6,275 nt of DNA from an uncultured Planctomycetales bacterium (GTDB lineage: Bacteria; Planctomycetota; Planctomycetia; Isosphaerales; Isosphaeraceae), in contig CALKTZ010001172.1 in assembly GCA_937997355.1 (NCBI GenBank), positions 1 to 6,275 on the forward strand, in the 5' to 3' direction. Each line of letters starts with the position of its first letter. Position 1 is the stretch's first letter. Positions 1-5,483 of the stretch are shown in pieces. The notes below the pieces were generated by a model, which saw nothing but the letters and a program-made list of their open reading frames with translations, was not told the origin of the DNA and did no database searches. Made by a program: the position numbers and the translations under genes.

Positions 1-1
1 C

Positions 2-220
2 CCCCCCTTCCGATTGACCGTGGCGGCACTCCTGGGACTCATCGCTTGCATCGCCTTGAATATCTGGCTCTTCCGAGTCGGCATCTTCTGGGGCATCCTC
101 GGGCTCAACATCAGCAAGCACGTCCTCGTGGCCTATCTCTGCCAAATCTGCAGCGTCGAGCGACGAACCGGCCAGGTCCCCGTGAAGACCCCTCCGCAAG
201 TTCCCAAGGTGCCTACCTGA
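2..220 (+). CDS. 3' end of a small hydrophobic membrane protein (partial)
   Basis: The reading frame is open from the left edge and ends at TGA 218-220, leaving 72 visible residues. Two hydrophobic stretches are seen, roughly residues 5-20 (LTVAALLGLIACIALNIW) and 23-48 (from GIFWGILGLNISKHV to LCQICSV). A short Pro/Lys/Thr-rich hydrophilic tail follows. Third codon positions are strongly G/C, as expected of a real gene in this genome. A TTG at 14 and a GTG at 20 could act as starts, but no Shine-Dalgarno sequence precedes them, so the true start is probably outside the window. The likely location is the inner membrane. I do not recognise the family and assign no function. Confidence 0.5.
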   Translation, partial: PPFRLTVAALLGLIACIALNIWLFRVGIFWGILGLNISKHVLVAYLCQICSVERRTGQVPVKTPPQVPKVPT

Positions 221-325
221 ACGGCTCGTGAATCGCGATAGCGGTACGTTTCCGCGCCTCACCCCTCGAAAATCTCGCAACGCCTCATTCCGCCTCGCGC
301 GACGCCCCAACGCATCCACGGTTTT

Positions 326-343
326 ACAATATCGGACTATTGT
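326..343. promoter_or_regulatory. AT-rich inverted repeat upstream of the response regulator
   Basis: ACAATA and TATTGT form a perfect 6-bp dyad around a 6-base spacer, inside a T-rich island (about 321-350) of an otherwise GC-rich intergenic region (221-477). A TATGAT hexamer at 377-382 could be a -10 element for the gene starting at 478, but no good -35 sits 16-18 bases upstream. The spacing suits a dimeric regulator binding upstream of a promoter. A weak hairpin followed by TGTTTTG is the alternative reading. The function is inferred from symmetry only. Confidence 0.3.
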
Positions 344-477
344 TGTTTTGATGTGGGCGCGATGATCGGCTTTCTGTATGATCCGGCGCTGCCATCGTGA
401 CGAATCCCAGCACGGCCAATTCGACTTCGCATCCATGTTCTAGAGTCTGTGTGGCCGATCGTTTCCGGGAGGACCCC

Positions 478-987
478 ATGAGTGCATCGCGACACGGACG
501 TTTGCTGCTCGTCGAGGATGAATCACGGCTCCGAAATTTGATCGCCCGGTTCCTTCACATCGAAGGCTACGAGGTCCTCGAGGCCGAGGACGGCCGACAG
601 GGGGTGGACCGCTTTCGCGAAGCGGGGCCGTTCGATTTGGTCATCGTCGATCTGGATCTCCCCAAGCTCACGGGCGTGGAGGTTTGTCGCCAGATCAAGG
701 GCACGGCCCCGGCCCAATCGATTCTCGTTTGCAGCGCGGCGATCCTCGACCCTCACTTCGCCGCGCTCGACGAACTCGAAATCGATCGGATTTTGACGAA
801 GCCCTACCTTCCCGCCAGGCTTCTCAGCGAAGTTTGCTCGGCCGTGCGGCCATCGTCGAGGGCCATTGCGAGCCCCATAGCCGCGGATCCGACCGCGAGG
901 GATTCGCGATGGAGTTCGGCCCCGGCTCATTCCCAAGGGCCCGTGCCTCACGCTCACTCCCTGGTCAAATCGACCCAATCGAAGTAA
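478..987 (+). CDS. Single-domain response regulator (CheY-like receiver)
   Basis: The product is 169 residues. Residues about 8-124 form a receiver domain: the acidic pair E13-D14 in LLLVEDE, the phosphoacceptor D58 in VDLDLP, S86 in the CSA motif, and the K108-P109 pair near the last strand. All residues for Mg-dependent Asp phosphorylation are present. The last 45 residues or so are Ser/Pro/Ala-rich, probably disordered, with no DNA-binding or enzymatic output domain. It likely acts in the cytoplasm by protein-protein contact, receiving phosphate from a kinase encoded elsewhere. The ATG at 478 is chosen because GGGAGGA (467-473) lies just upstream and the receiver fold begins right after it. 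The longer frame from 397 adds residues with no receiver similarity. No histidine kinase is adjacent, so the cognate system cannot be named. Confidence 0.9.
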   Translation: MSASRHGRLLLVEDESRLRNLIARFLHIEGYEVLEAEDGRQGVDRFREAGPFDLVIVDLDLPKLTGVEVCRQIKGTAPAQSILVCSAAILDPHFAALDELEIDRILTKPYLPARLLSEVCSAVRPSSRAIASPIAADPTARDSRWSSAPAHSQGPVPHAHSLVKSTQSK

Positions 988-1066
988 AATCCGGTCCTGG
1001 GCCAGTACTTTCGCCTCCTCTCGTTTTCAGCGATGAGACGGAGAACGATCGAGCAAGGGCACGAAT

Positions 1067-1080
1067 TCGGGTCAACCCGA
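1067..1080. promoter_or_regulatory. Short dyad upstream of the charged protein gene
   Basis: TCGGGT and ACCCGA form a perfect 6-bp inverted repeat with a 2-base centre, ending 38 bases before the ATG at 1119. It could be an operator or a small hairpin in the leader. No clear -35/-10 pair is visible around it. The assignment rests on symmetry alone. Confidence 0.2.
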
Positions 1081-1118
1081 GCAAACATTCCACAACAACT
1101 GTGAAGAAGGACGGTTTC

Positions 1119-1643
1119 ATGGCTGGGAAACCGCTGAATCGACTCGAGCTGCGACGTCAGAGCGAGGCGGCTGAGCCCCTCGATCCGATGGAGGACGAGA
1201 CGGAAGAATCGGTTGAAGAGACCGATGAAGACGAGGTCCAAGAACGTAAACCGAAACGAAAGCCCAAAGCCGCTCCGAAATCGAAGGCGAAGGCATCGCG
1301 ACAAGCCAAGCCGGCGACCCGCATGCGGATCGTCTGGTCCGTCCTGAACGACGCATTCAAAACGGTCGCGACGTTCGAGTACGCCCAGAAAGAAGCGGCC
1401 GAAGCGAAAGCCGCCGAGCTGACCGCCCGGGGCAAGGGGGTCCACTTCGTCCAGCGGACCAAGGAACCGATGCCCGAGGATGCTCCGGGCATCGGCGCGG
1501 TCATCCCGAGGGCCGAGCTCACCCCCGCCGCCAAGGTCGTCGCCAAACTCGCCGAATCCGCCGCATCGGACGATGACGACGATTCGGAAGACGAGGATGA
1601 AGAGAACGAACCCGATTTCGAGGATGACGACGAGGACGAGTGA
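1119..1643 (+). CDS. Conserved-looking charged low-complexity protein, unknown function
   Basis: The product is 174 residues with four zones. Residues about 19-42 are acidic (many Glu/Asp). Residues 43-68 are basic, with Lys/Arg/Ala/Pro repeats resembling histone-tail or nucleoid-protein linkers. Residues 69-118 look folded, from MRIVWSVLNDAFKTVATF through a Lys/Ala/Glu helix to GKGVHFVQRTKEPM. The end from about 150 is almost wholly Asp/Glu. The ATG at 1119 is chosen because GAAGGA (1106-1111) lies 7 bases upstream and the composition becomes typical there. The frame is open for more than 400 bases further upstream, but that part overlaps the response regulator. The charge blocks could suit nucleic-acid or protein binding, which is inference. 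I recall similar proteins only as planctomycete hypotheticals. Transcription probably ends at the hairpin at 1692-1730. Confidence 0.75.
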   Translation: MAGKPLNRLELRRQSEAAEPLDPMEDETEESVEETDEDEVQERKPKRKPKAAPKSKAKASRQAKPATRMRIVWSVLNDAFKTVATFEYAQKEAAEAKAAELTARGKGVHFVQRTKEPMPEDAPGIGAVIPRAELTPAAKVVAKLAESAASDDDDDSEDEDEENEPDFEDDDEDE

Positions 1644-1691
1644 CGCAACCGCTTGAGAATCGCCGTTTGCGGCAACACCCAAAACGCAATT

Positions 1692-1730
1692 CGGCTTCCC
1701 TGAATTCATCTCATGAATTCAGGGAAGCCG
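1692..1730. terminator. Perfect 18-bp hairpin between convergent units
   Basis: Two 18-base arms, from CGGCTTCCC to its exact complement GGGAAGCCG, flank a 3-base CTC loop. Each arm contains GAATTC. The structure lies 48 bases after the stop of the charged protein gene and about 100 bases beyond the 3' end of the minus-strand tRNA-Ile, so it may stop transcription from both sides. Neither side has a classic U-run: the plus side continues TCTTGAGC, and the minus side has only GCGTTTTG a few bases on. Terminator is therefore the best reading but not certain. Confidence 0.65.
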
Positions 1731-1826
1731 TCTTGAGCGATCTCGTGAATCGAAACGCTCGAAATTCGTCAGCGCGGAGGAGGGCACGATCAACCCTCGC
1801 TCATCTTCGGCGTTCTTTCGAAGAAA

Positions 1827-1900
1827 TGGGCGCACGAGGATTTGAACCTCGGACCTCACCCTTATCAGGGGTGCGCTCTAGCCAACTGAGCTATGCGCCC
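1827..1900 (-). tRNA. tRNA-Ile (anticodon GAU)
   Basis: The 74-base cloverleaf folds fully on the minus strand. The acceptor arm is GGGCGCA/TGCGCCC with discriminator A at 1827. The D arm is GCTC/GAGC. The anticodon stem CACCC/GGGTG holds the loop CTGATAA, with GAT at 1866-1864. The T arm is CGAGG/CCTCG with loop TTCAAAT. No CCA is encoded after the discriminator, so it must be added enzymatically. It reads AUC and AUU codons. This copy stands alone with its own promoter, with no rRNA sequence seen beside it. Confidence 0.97.
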
Positions 1901-1912
1901 TTTGCTTACCGA

Positions 1913-1929
1913 CTTCCCAAATTGGGAAG
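1913..1929. promoter_or_regulatory. Palindrome at the tRNA-Ile transcription start and leader
   Basis: CTTCCCAA and TTGGGAAG form a perfect 8-bp inverted repeat around a single A. On the minus strand it sits just downstream of the predicted -10 box (1935-1940) and 12 bases upstream of the mature tRNA 5' end, so it overlaps the expected start site and leader. It could be an operator or a leader hairpin removed by RNase P processing. I cannot choose between these. Confidence 0.35.
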
Positions 1930-1934
1930 GCCCA

Positions 1935-1962
1935 ATTCTAATCACACATCGTCGAGAGTCAA
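1935..1962 (-). promoter_or_regulatory. Sigma70-type promoter of tRNA-Ile
   Basis: Read on the minus strand, TTGACT (1962-1957) and TAGAAT (1940-1935) each match the sigma70 consensus at five of six positions and are separated by 16 bases. Transcription would start near 1928 and give a leader of roughly 28 bases before the tRNA at 1900. Confidence 0.75.
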
Positions 1963-2112
1963 CCACCTACTCCCCGTAACGTTGAAGTTACCCCGCTCAA
2001 CTTCCCCTGAATCCACCGATTTGCCGCTCTCATGAAGGAAGCGAGCCCAAAAGAAGAAGAACGCTTCGGGAAGGGTTGTTTCAAATTGGCCCAAGCTTGC
2101 CCGGCCAGTTGG

Positions 2113-2141
2113 TTGACAAACGCAAGATCGCCCGGTATCGT
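2113..2141 (+). promoter_or_regulatory. Sigma70-type promoter of tRNA-Phe
   Basis: A perfect TTGACA (2113-2118) is followed after exactly 17 bases by TATCGT (2136-2141), which matches TATAAT at four of six positions. The expected start near 2148 lies about 11 bases before the mature tRNA. With the tRNA-Ile promoter on the other strand, it makes the 1901-2158 gap a divergent tRNA promoter region. Nothing else coding was seen there. Confidence 0.75.
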
Positions 2142-2158
2142 CACTACGGCGGTTGACC

Positions 2159-2231
2159 GGGCAGATAGCTCAGTTGGTAGAGCACAGGACTGAAAATCCT
2201 GGTGTCGGGAGTTCGACCCTCCCTCTGCCCA
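2159..2231 (+). tRNA. tRNA-Phe (anticodon GAA)
   Basis: The 73-base cloverleaf has acceptor arm GGGCAGA/TCTGCCC with discriminator A at 2231. The D arm is GCTC/GAGC. The anticodon stem CAGGA/TCCTG holds the loop CTGAAAA, with GAA at 2192-2194. The T arm is GGGAG/CTCCC with loop TTCGACC. No CCA is encoded. It reads UUU and UUC codons. A damaged tyrosine recombinase gene begins about 110 bases downstream on the same strand. tRNA 3' ends are common integration sites, but I found no second copy of this 3' end in the window. Confidence 0.97.
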
Positions 2232-2305
2232 TTACACGTAAGTCTTGCCGAACGTAGAATTTGCGTACCTGACCGACATCGGACAGTGCGACCCAGAATC
2301 TCCAA

Positions 2306-2330
2306 CTCTTTCCGTAGTCTACGGAGAAAG
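2306..2330. other. Imperfect hairpin between tRNA-Phe and the recombinase remnant
   Basis: TCCGTA and TACGGA (2311-2316 and 2320-2325) pair around a GTC loop. The stem can extend through a G-U pair and one mismatch to 2306 and 2330. It lies about 75 bases past tRNA-Phe. No U-run follows, so a terminator role is weakly supported. It could equally be a recombinase-associated site. Confidence 0.3.
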
Positions 2331-2341
2331 TGGGTGGGCGC

Positions 2342-3130
2342 ATGGTGTCATACAGGCAAAATAACTCAGAATGCCCGAAACTCAGCCATCACAAAGGCTC
2401 GGGGCAAGGCGTCGTCCGGCTCAACGGCCGGGATGTCTATTGCGGTCGTTTCGGGACCGCCGAATGTCTCTCGACCTACCATCGGACGATCGCCGAATGG
2501 CTGGCGAATGGGAGGCGATCGGTCGTTCCCGACGACGGGGCAGGGGCCGAACCCGGCGACCTCACGATCAACGAGCTTGCCCTGGCCTACGTCGAGTTTG
2601 CATGCTGCTATTACCGCAAGAACGGGCGAGAAACCTCGGAGGTTCGCGACATTCGCTTATCGATCCGTAAGGCGCGTCGGATCTATCTCGGACCCTCCGC
2701 CCAAGCTGTACTCCACCCCTTGCTCCGGGCCGAGCTGTCGTTGCACCTATTTTCACCGCGAGAGGCGATGGAGCACCGCCTCGCCGGAAAACGCGCGAGC
2801 CGGAAAACCAGGATCCAGCCATCCCAGAGGGACCGCAGTAAGGCTAAACCGAAGCGTGCTCCGGGCGATCGGTACGACACCCGGTCGTACTACCACGCAG
2901 TCATATTTGGCATCCGAGCGGCGAATAAGGCTGCCGAGATCCAAGGCCGGGATGCGATCCCGCACTGGCACCCGAATCAACTCCGTCACAACGCGGCGAC
3001 TCGGCTCCGTCGAGAGTTCGACCTAGACGTGGCCCGCGCCGTCCTCGGGCATAGCTCCCCGGTCGTGACCGAGGTCTACGCCGAGCTGGATGAAACGAAG
3101 GCGGCCGAGGCGATGGAGCGGGCCGGCTAG
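2342..3130 (+). pseudogene. Tyrosine recombinase/integrase with the central core deleted in frame
   Basis: The frame gives 262 residues and is uninterrupted. Residues about 12-60 match the N-terminal region of planctomycete phage-type integrases (KGSGQGVVRLNGRDVYCG, then IAEWLANGRR). Residues 77-107 resemble the start of the core-binding segment. Near residue 110 the text jumps to KARRIYLGPSAQ, which in full-length relatives lies after the first catalytic arginine and the beta-hairpin. The C-terminal catalytic part is kept: R215 in QLRHNAAT, H237 in LGHSS and the nucleophile Y246 in EVYAELD. The usual box II histidine position is N212, which I believe also occurs in this subfamily. Relatives are about 400 residues, so roughly 130-170 appear lost. 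Without the first arginine it should not recombine DNA. ATG 2342 is the most likely start, although GTG 2330 is possible and the ribosome site is poor. Downstream of tRNA-Phe, it fits a decayed integrative element. Confidence 0.8.
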
Positions 3131-3363
3131 TGTATATTAGCGCACATATTCCTGGGGGAGTTATGGGCAACACAGTACGTGTCTGGAGACAGGATCGCTG
3201 GGCCCAGTTTATGGTCGACCTCGATACATGCCTTCTGTTTCGGTTGTGGAGGAAAGACTGGACTAAAGACCTGAAAAACACTTTGTTCTCCGGTGAGCGT
3301 CTGCGACGCTTTGTTGGAGCTCAACGACTGGAGGTGCGATTTTTCGAGCTGACGGAAAAAATG
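3131..3363. other. AT-richer stretch between the recombinase and IS remnants, no credible gene
   Basis: This stretch is visibly richer in A/T than its surroundings and lacks the G/C third-position bias of local genes. A frame from ATG 3163 to TGA 3444 would encode 93 residues. It matches no family I know, runs through the terminator hairpin at 3364-3384, and overlaps the transposase start, so I do not call it a gene. A small hairpin, AGCGTC/GACGCT around TGC at 3296-3310, is followed by TTGTT. The stretch is probably mobile-element flank of foreign origin. Confidence 0.45.
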
Positions 3364-3390
3364 AGCCGCATGATTGATGCGGCTTTTGTT
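3364..3390 (+). terminator. Intrinsic terminator upstream of the transposase start
   Basis: AGCCGCAT and ATGCGGCT pair around a GATTG loop (3364-3384). An A-run lies upstream and TTTTGTT ends at 3390. This is a standard rho-independent shape and could work in both directions. It stands 32 bases before the transposase ATG, so it may shield the insertion sequence from outside transcription, or it may end a unit read from 3131 onward. Confidence 0.7.
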
Positions 3391-3421
3391 CATGGTCATT
3401 TTTCTTGTTGGAGTAACGACC

Positions 3422-3841
3422 ATGGGCAAGCAACTCGTCAGTGACGAACTCTGGGAGCTCATCGAACCGCTCTTGCCTCCCGAACCGCGGCGTCGCTTTC
3501 GATATCCTGGTCGCAAACCGTTGGATCGCCGCAAGCTGCTTTGCGGGATCATCTTCGTGCTCAAGACCGGTATCGGTTGGGACGACCTGCCGACAGAATT
3601 GGGATGGGGATGCGGGCGGACCTGTCGGGAGGCCTTGGGAGCATGGCAAGAGGCCGGCGTCTGGCGGCGGTTGCATGAACTGTTGCTGGCCAGGCTCAAC
3701 GAGGCCGGTTTGATCGACTGGTCGCGAGCGCTGGTCGACAGTGCTTCGGCCAAGGCGCCCAAGGGTGGGGCTGAAACGGGGCCAAGCCCCGTGGATCGCC
3801 GGGATCGAGACCGAGTCGGTATTGGTGGACAAGGGGTATGA
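3422..3841 (+). pseudogene. IS5-family transposase, N-terminal fragment
   Basis: The 139-residue frame starts at ATG 3422, with TTGGAG (3407-3412) 9 bases upstream, and opens MGKQLVSDELWELIEPLLPP, a typical IS5-family N-terminus. It continues through a helix-turn-helix-like region to LIDWSRALVDSASAK, where D106 (codon 3737-3739) is the first Asp of the DDE triad. GGAETGPSPVDR then follows in register with full-length relatives. After about 3795 the similarity stops, and the frame closes at TGA 3839-3841 with unrelated residues. The second catalytic Asp region is absent. Full-length members run near 260-280 residues, so about half is missing. By recall, this half belongs to the IS5 subgroup whose transposases have VDSAS and KGG...TGP motifs. 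It should be inactive. Confidence 0.85.
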
Positions 3842-4115
3842 CTCGGATGTCAACCGGGCCGCGATCCGTGCGGCCGGGGTGGAGCCGTGTATCCCACAGC
3901 GGCGCAATCGCGAAGAGGTGATGCCCTACGACCGGCACCTGTACCGGGAGCGGAACGTGGTGGAGCGACACTTCGCCCGAATCAAGCAGCACCGCCGAGT
4001 AGCGACCCGGTACGATATGAAGGCCGCGAACTTCCTGGGCTTCGTCTGGGTCGCGTCCATCGTTATCATGCTCGCGTGTAGCTTCATCACACGACCCAGC
4101 CTCAGTCAATACGGC
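3786..4115 (+). pseudogene. IS5-family transposase, C-terminal fragment in another frame
   Basis: In the +1 frame relative to the preceding fragment, the translation WIAGIETESVLVDKGYDSD begins the last part of a DDE domain. It continues through IPQRRNREEVMPYDRHLYRERNVVER, whose Glu (codon 3963-3965) is the third catalytic residue, and ends RVATRYDMKAANFLGFVWVAS. By recall, this end is closest to the IS427-like subgroup of IS5, which differs from the subgroup of the N-terminal fragment. There is no start codon in context. The expected stop just after the final hydrophobic helix is missing, and the frame runs on into the antisense of the DUF1501 gene. It is a 3'-truncated, non-functional remnant. 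Confidence 0.8.
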
Positions 4116-5483
4116 CTAGAAGAGCTCGGCGATCGGCTGGCCATTCTCCTCGACGATCGCCCGAGGGCGTCCCGTGCCGTCCTGGTAGGTCGCGTCGAGC
4201 GGGACGCCCATGTAGCGGTAGAGGGTCGCGGCAAGATCGCTGGGCGTGACCGGCCGCTCCTTGATGTGACCGCCGTCGGCCTCGGTCGATCCGATCACCT
4301 GCCCATGCCGCAGGCCGCCGCCGGCCAGGAGCATGGACATCACCGGATCCCAGTGGTTGCGGCCGTCGGTGCTCCCCTGAGTCCCCATCACGGGGGTCCG
4401 GCCGAATTCCCCCATGGCGATCACCAGAACGTCGTCGAGCTTCCCTCGCTGTTCGAGGTCGGAAATCAGGGTCGTCACCAGATGATCGAAGAGCGGGAGC
4501 AGGGGGCCGAGTCCATTCTTGATACCGCCATACGGCGGGATGTTGTCGCCGTGGGTGTCCCAGGTTCCCGAGGAGGGATGATAACTCAGGTCGATCGTCA
4601 CGAACGCCACCCCCGCCTCGACCAGCCGACGGGCCAGGAGCGCCTGCTGGCACCAGAGGTGCTTGCCGTAACGGTCGCGGGTGCGAGGGTCTTCGAGCGA
4701 GAGGTCGAAGGCGTCGCGGGCGCGACGCCCCAGGAGTAGCTCCATCGCCTGCGACTCGAAGGCGTTCATCCCTTCGATCGACGTCGAATAATCGAGCGAT
4801 CGGCGCAGGGTATCGAGGCTCTCGCGGAGCGTCTGCCGGGCCGTGAGCCGGTCCGGAGATACGCCGACGGGGAGCTGGAAGAAATTGGCTCCGGAGATTC
4901 GTCCCGAATCGACCCCCACATCGTTATAGACCGGCAGCCTGGAGGCATGGTTCGCCAGGAACGGATCGTAGCGCTGCCCGAGGTATCCCCCGTAGGCGAG
5001 GTGTGACCTCGAACGCGAGAATGCAACATAGGGGGGCATCGCGGGATGATTCGGCCCGCGCATCTTGGCGACCACGGACCCGATCGCCGGATACATCACC
5101 GCCTCGGGATTGGTCCGCGGATCGGCGTTGCGATAGCCCGTTTGAAAGGTGGTGCTCGGCTCGTGATTGCTGGTGCGGGAGTCGACCGATCGGATGATCG
5201 TGAATCGGTCGAGCATCGCCGCCTGGAGCGGGAGATGCTCGCAGATCCGAACTCCCGGGAGTCTGGTCGCGATGGTCCCGAACGGCCCACGGTTCTGGAG
5301 GGGCCGATCGGGCTTGGGGTCCCAGGTGTCGATCTGGCTGGGGCCTCCGGTCATCCAGAGCAGGATGATCGACTTGGGGCCGGCCCCGGACATCCCTCCG
5401 ATCGCCCGCTGCCGGAGCAGGCCGGGGAGGCTCAGGCCGGCGAAGCCGGCCATGCTTGCCTTCAGCAAGTTGCGCCGGGTCAT
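4116..5483 (-). CDS. DUF1501 family exported protein (sulfatase/alkaline phosphatase-like fold)
   Basis: The product is 455 residues, close to the family's usual length. It opens MTRRNLLKAS followed by a hydrophobic stretch (about residues 10-24), a twin-arginine signal with R3-R4, so it is probably exported folded. Family motifs in order are LLWMTGGPSQIDTWDPKP (41-58), TWDTHGDN (307-314, D309 and H311), GEFGRTP (358-364) and GRNHW (374-378). These supply the Asp/His residues expected for metal binding in this fold. The substrate is unknown, and many planctomycete paralogs are annotated only as DUF1501. ATG 5483 is chosen because the Tat motif follows at once, with GAAGGG 9 bases upstream. 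The frame is open to 5690, and ATG 5555 (479 residues, preceded by TTGAGG) is an alternative. The usual DUF1549/DUF1553 cytochrome-type partner is not seen beside it. IS remnants abut its stop codon. Confidence 0.93.
   Translation of the reverse strand: MTRRNLLKASMAGFAGLSLPGLLRQRAIGGMSGAGPKSIILLWMTGGPSQIDTWDPKPDRPLQNRGPFGTIATRLPGVRICEHLPLQAAMLDRFTIIRSVDSRTSNHEPSTTFQTGYRNADPRTNPEAVMYPAIGSVVAKMRGPNHPAMPPYVAFSRSRSHLAYGGYLGQRYDPFLANHASRLPVYNDVGVDSGRISGANFFQLPVGVSPDRLTARQTLRESLDTLRRSLDYSTSIEGMNAFESQAMELLLGRRARDAFDLSLEDPRTRDRYGKHLWCQQALLARRLVEAGVAFVTIDLSYHPSSGTWDTHGDNIPPYGGIKNGLGPLLPLFDHLVTTLISDLEQRGKLDDVLVIAMGEFGRTPVMGTQGSTDGRNHWDPVMSMLLAGGGLRHGQVIGSTEADGGHIKERPVTPSDLAATLYRYMGVPLDATYQDGTGRPRAIVEENGQPIAELF

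Larger units (their letters stand above)
3364..4115 (+). mobile_element. Decayed IS5-family insertion sequence, ends undefined
   Basis: The span holds two IS5-family transposase fragments in the same orientation but different frames. The start is placed at the terminator upstream of the first fragment, and the end at the base before the neighbouring gene's stop codon. Both limits are approximate. I searched by eye for matching terminal inverted repeats and target-site duplications at the two sides and found none. One or both ends are therefore probably lost. The element cannot move on its own as it stands. Confidence 0.6.

Noticed and set aside
684..1118. Upstream extension of the charged protein's frame
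   Set aside because: It overlaps the response regulator in another frame, and its composition differs sharply from the protein proper. A good ribosome site is present at 1119.
3010..3024. A possible att repeat: GAGTTCGACC inside the recombinase resembles the tRNA-Phe T-arm
   Set aside because: The match is only about 10 bases, lies in codons for the conserved REFDLD stretch of the integrase, and does not extend to the tRNA 3' end.
2202..3026. Alternative 274-codon frame overlapping tRNA-Phe and the recombinase
   Set aside because: It starts within the tRNA and has no family resemblance. The other frame carries recognisable integrase motifs throughout.
3296..3315. Hairpin AGCGTC-TGC-GACGCT followed by TTGTT as a terminator
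   Set aside because: The stem is 6 bp and the T-run is weak. A much better terminator lies at 3364-3390.
3163..3444. A 93-codon open frame between the recombinase and the transposase
   Set aside because: It has no recognisable family and lacks the local codon bias. The G-rich stretch before its ATG is too close for a good ribosome site, and the frame runs through a terminator hairpin and over the transposase start.
3131..4115. A reverse-transcriptase, CRISPR or toxin-antitoxin system in the accessory segment
   Set aside because: No repeat-spacer pattern, no RT or toxin motif, and no paired small genes were found. The coding content is explained by transposase fragments.
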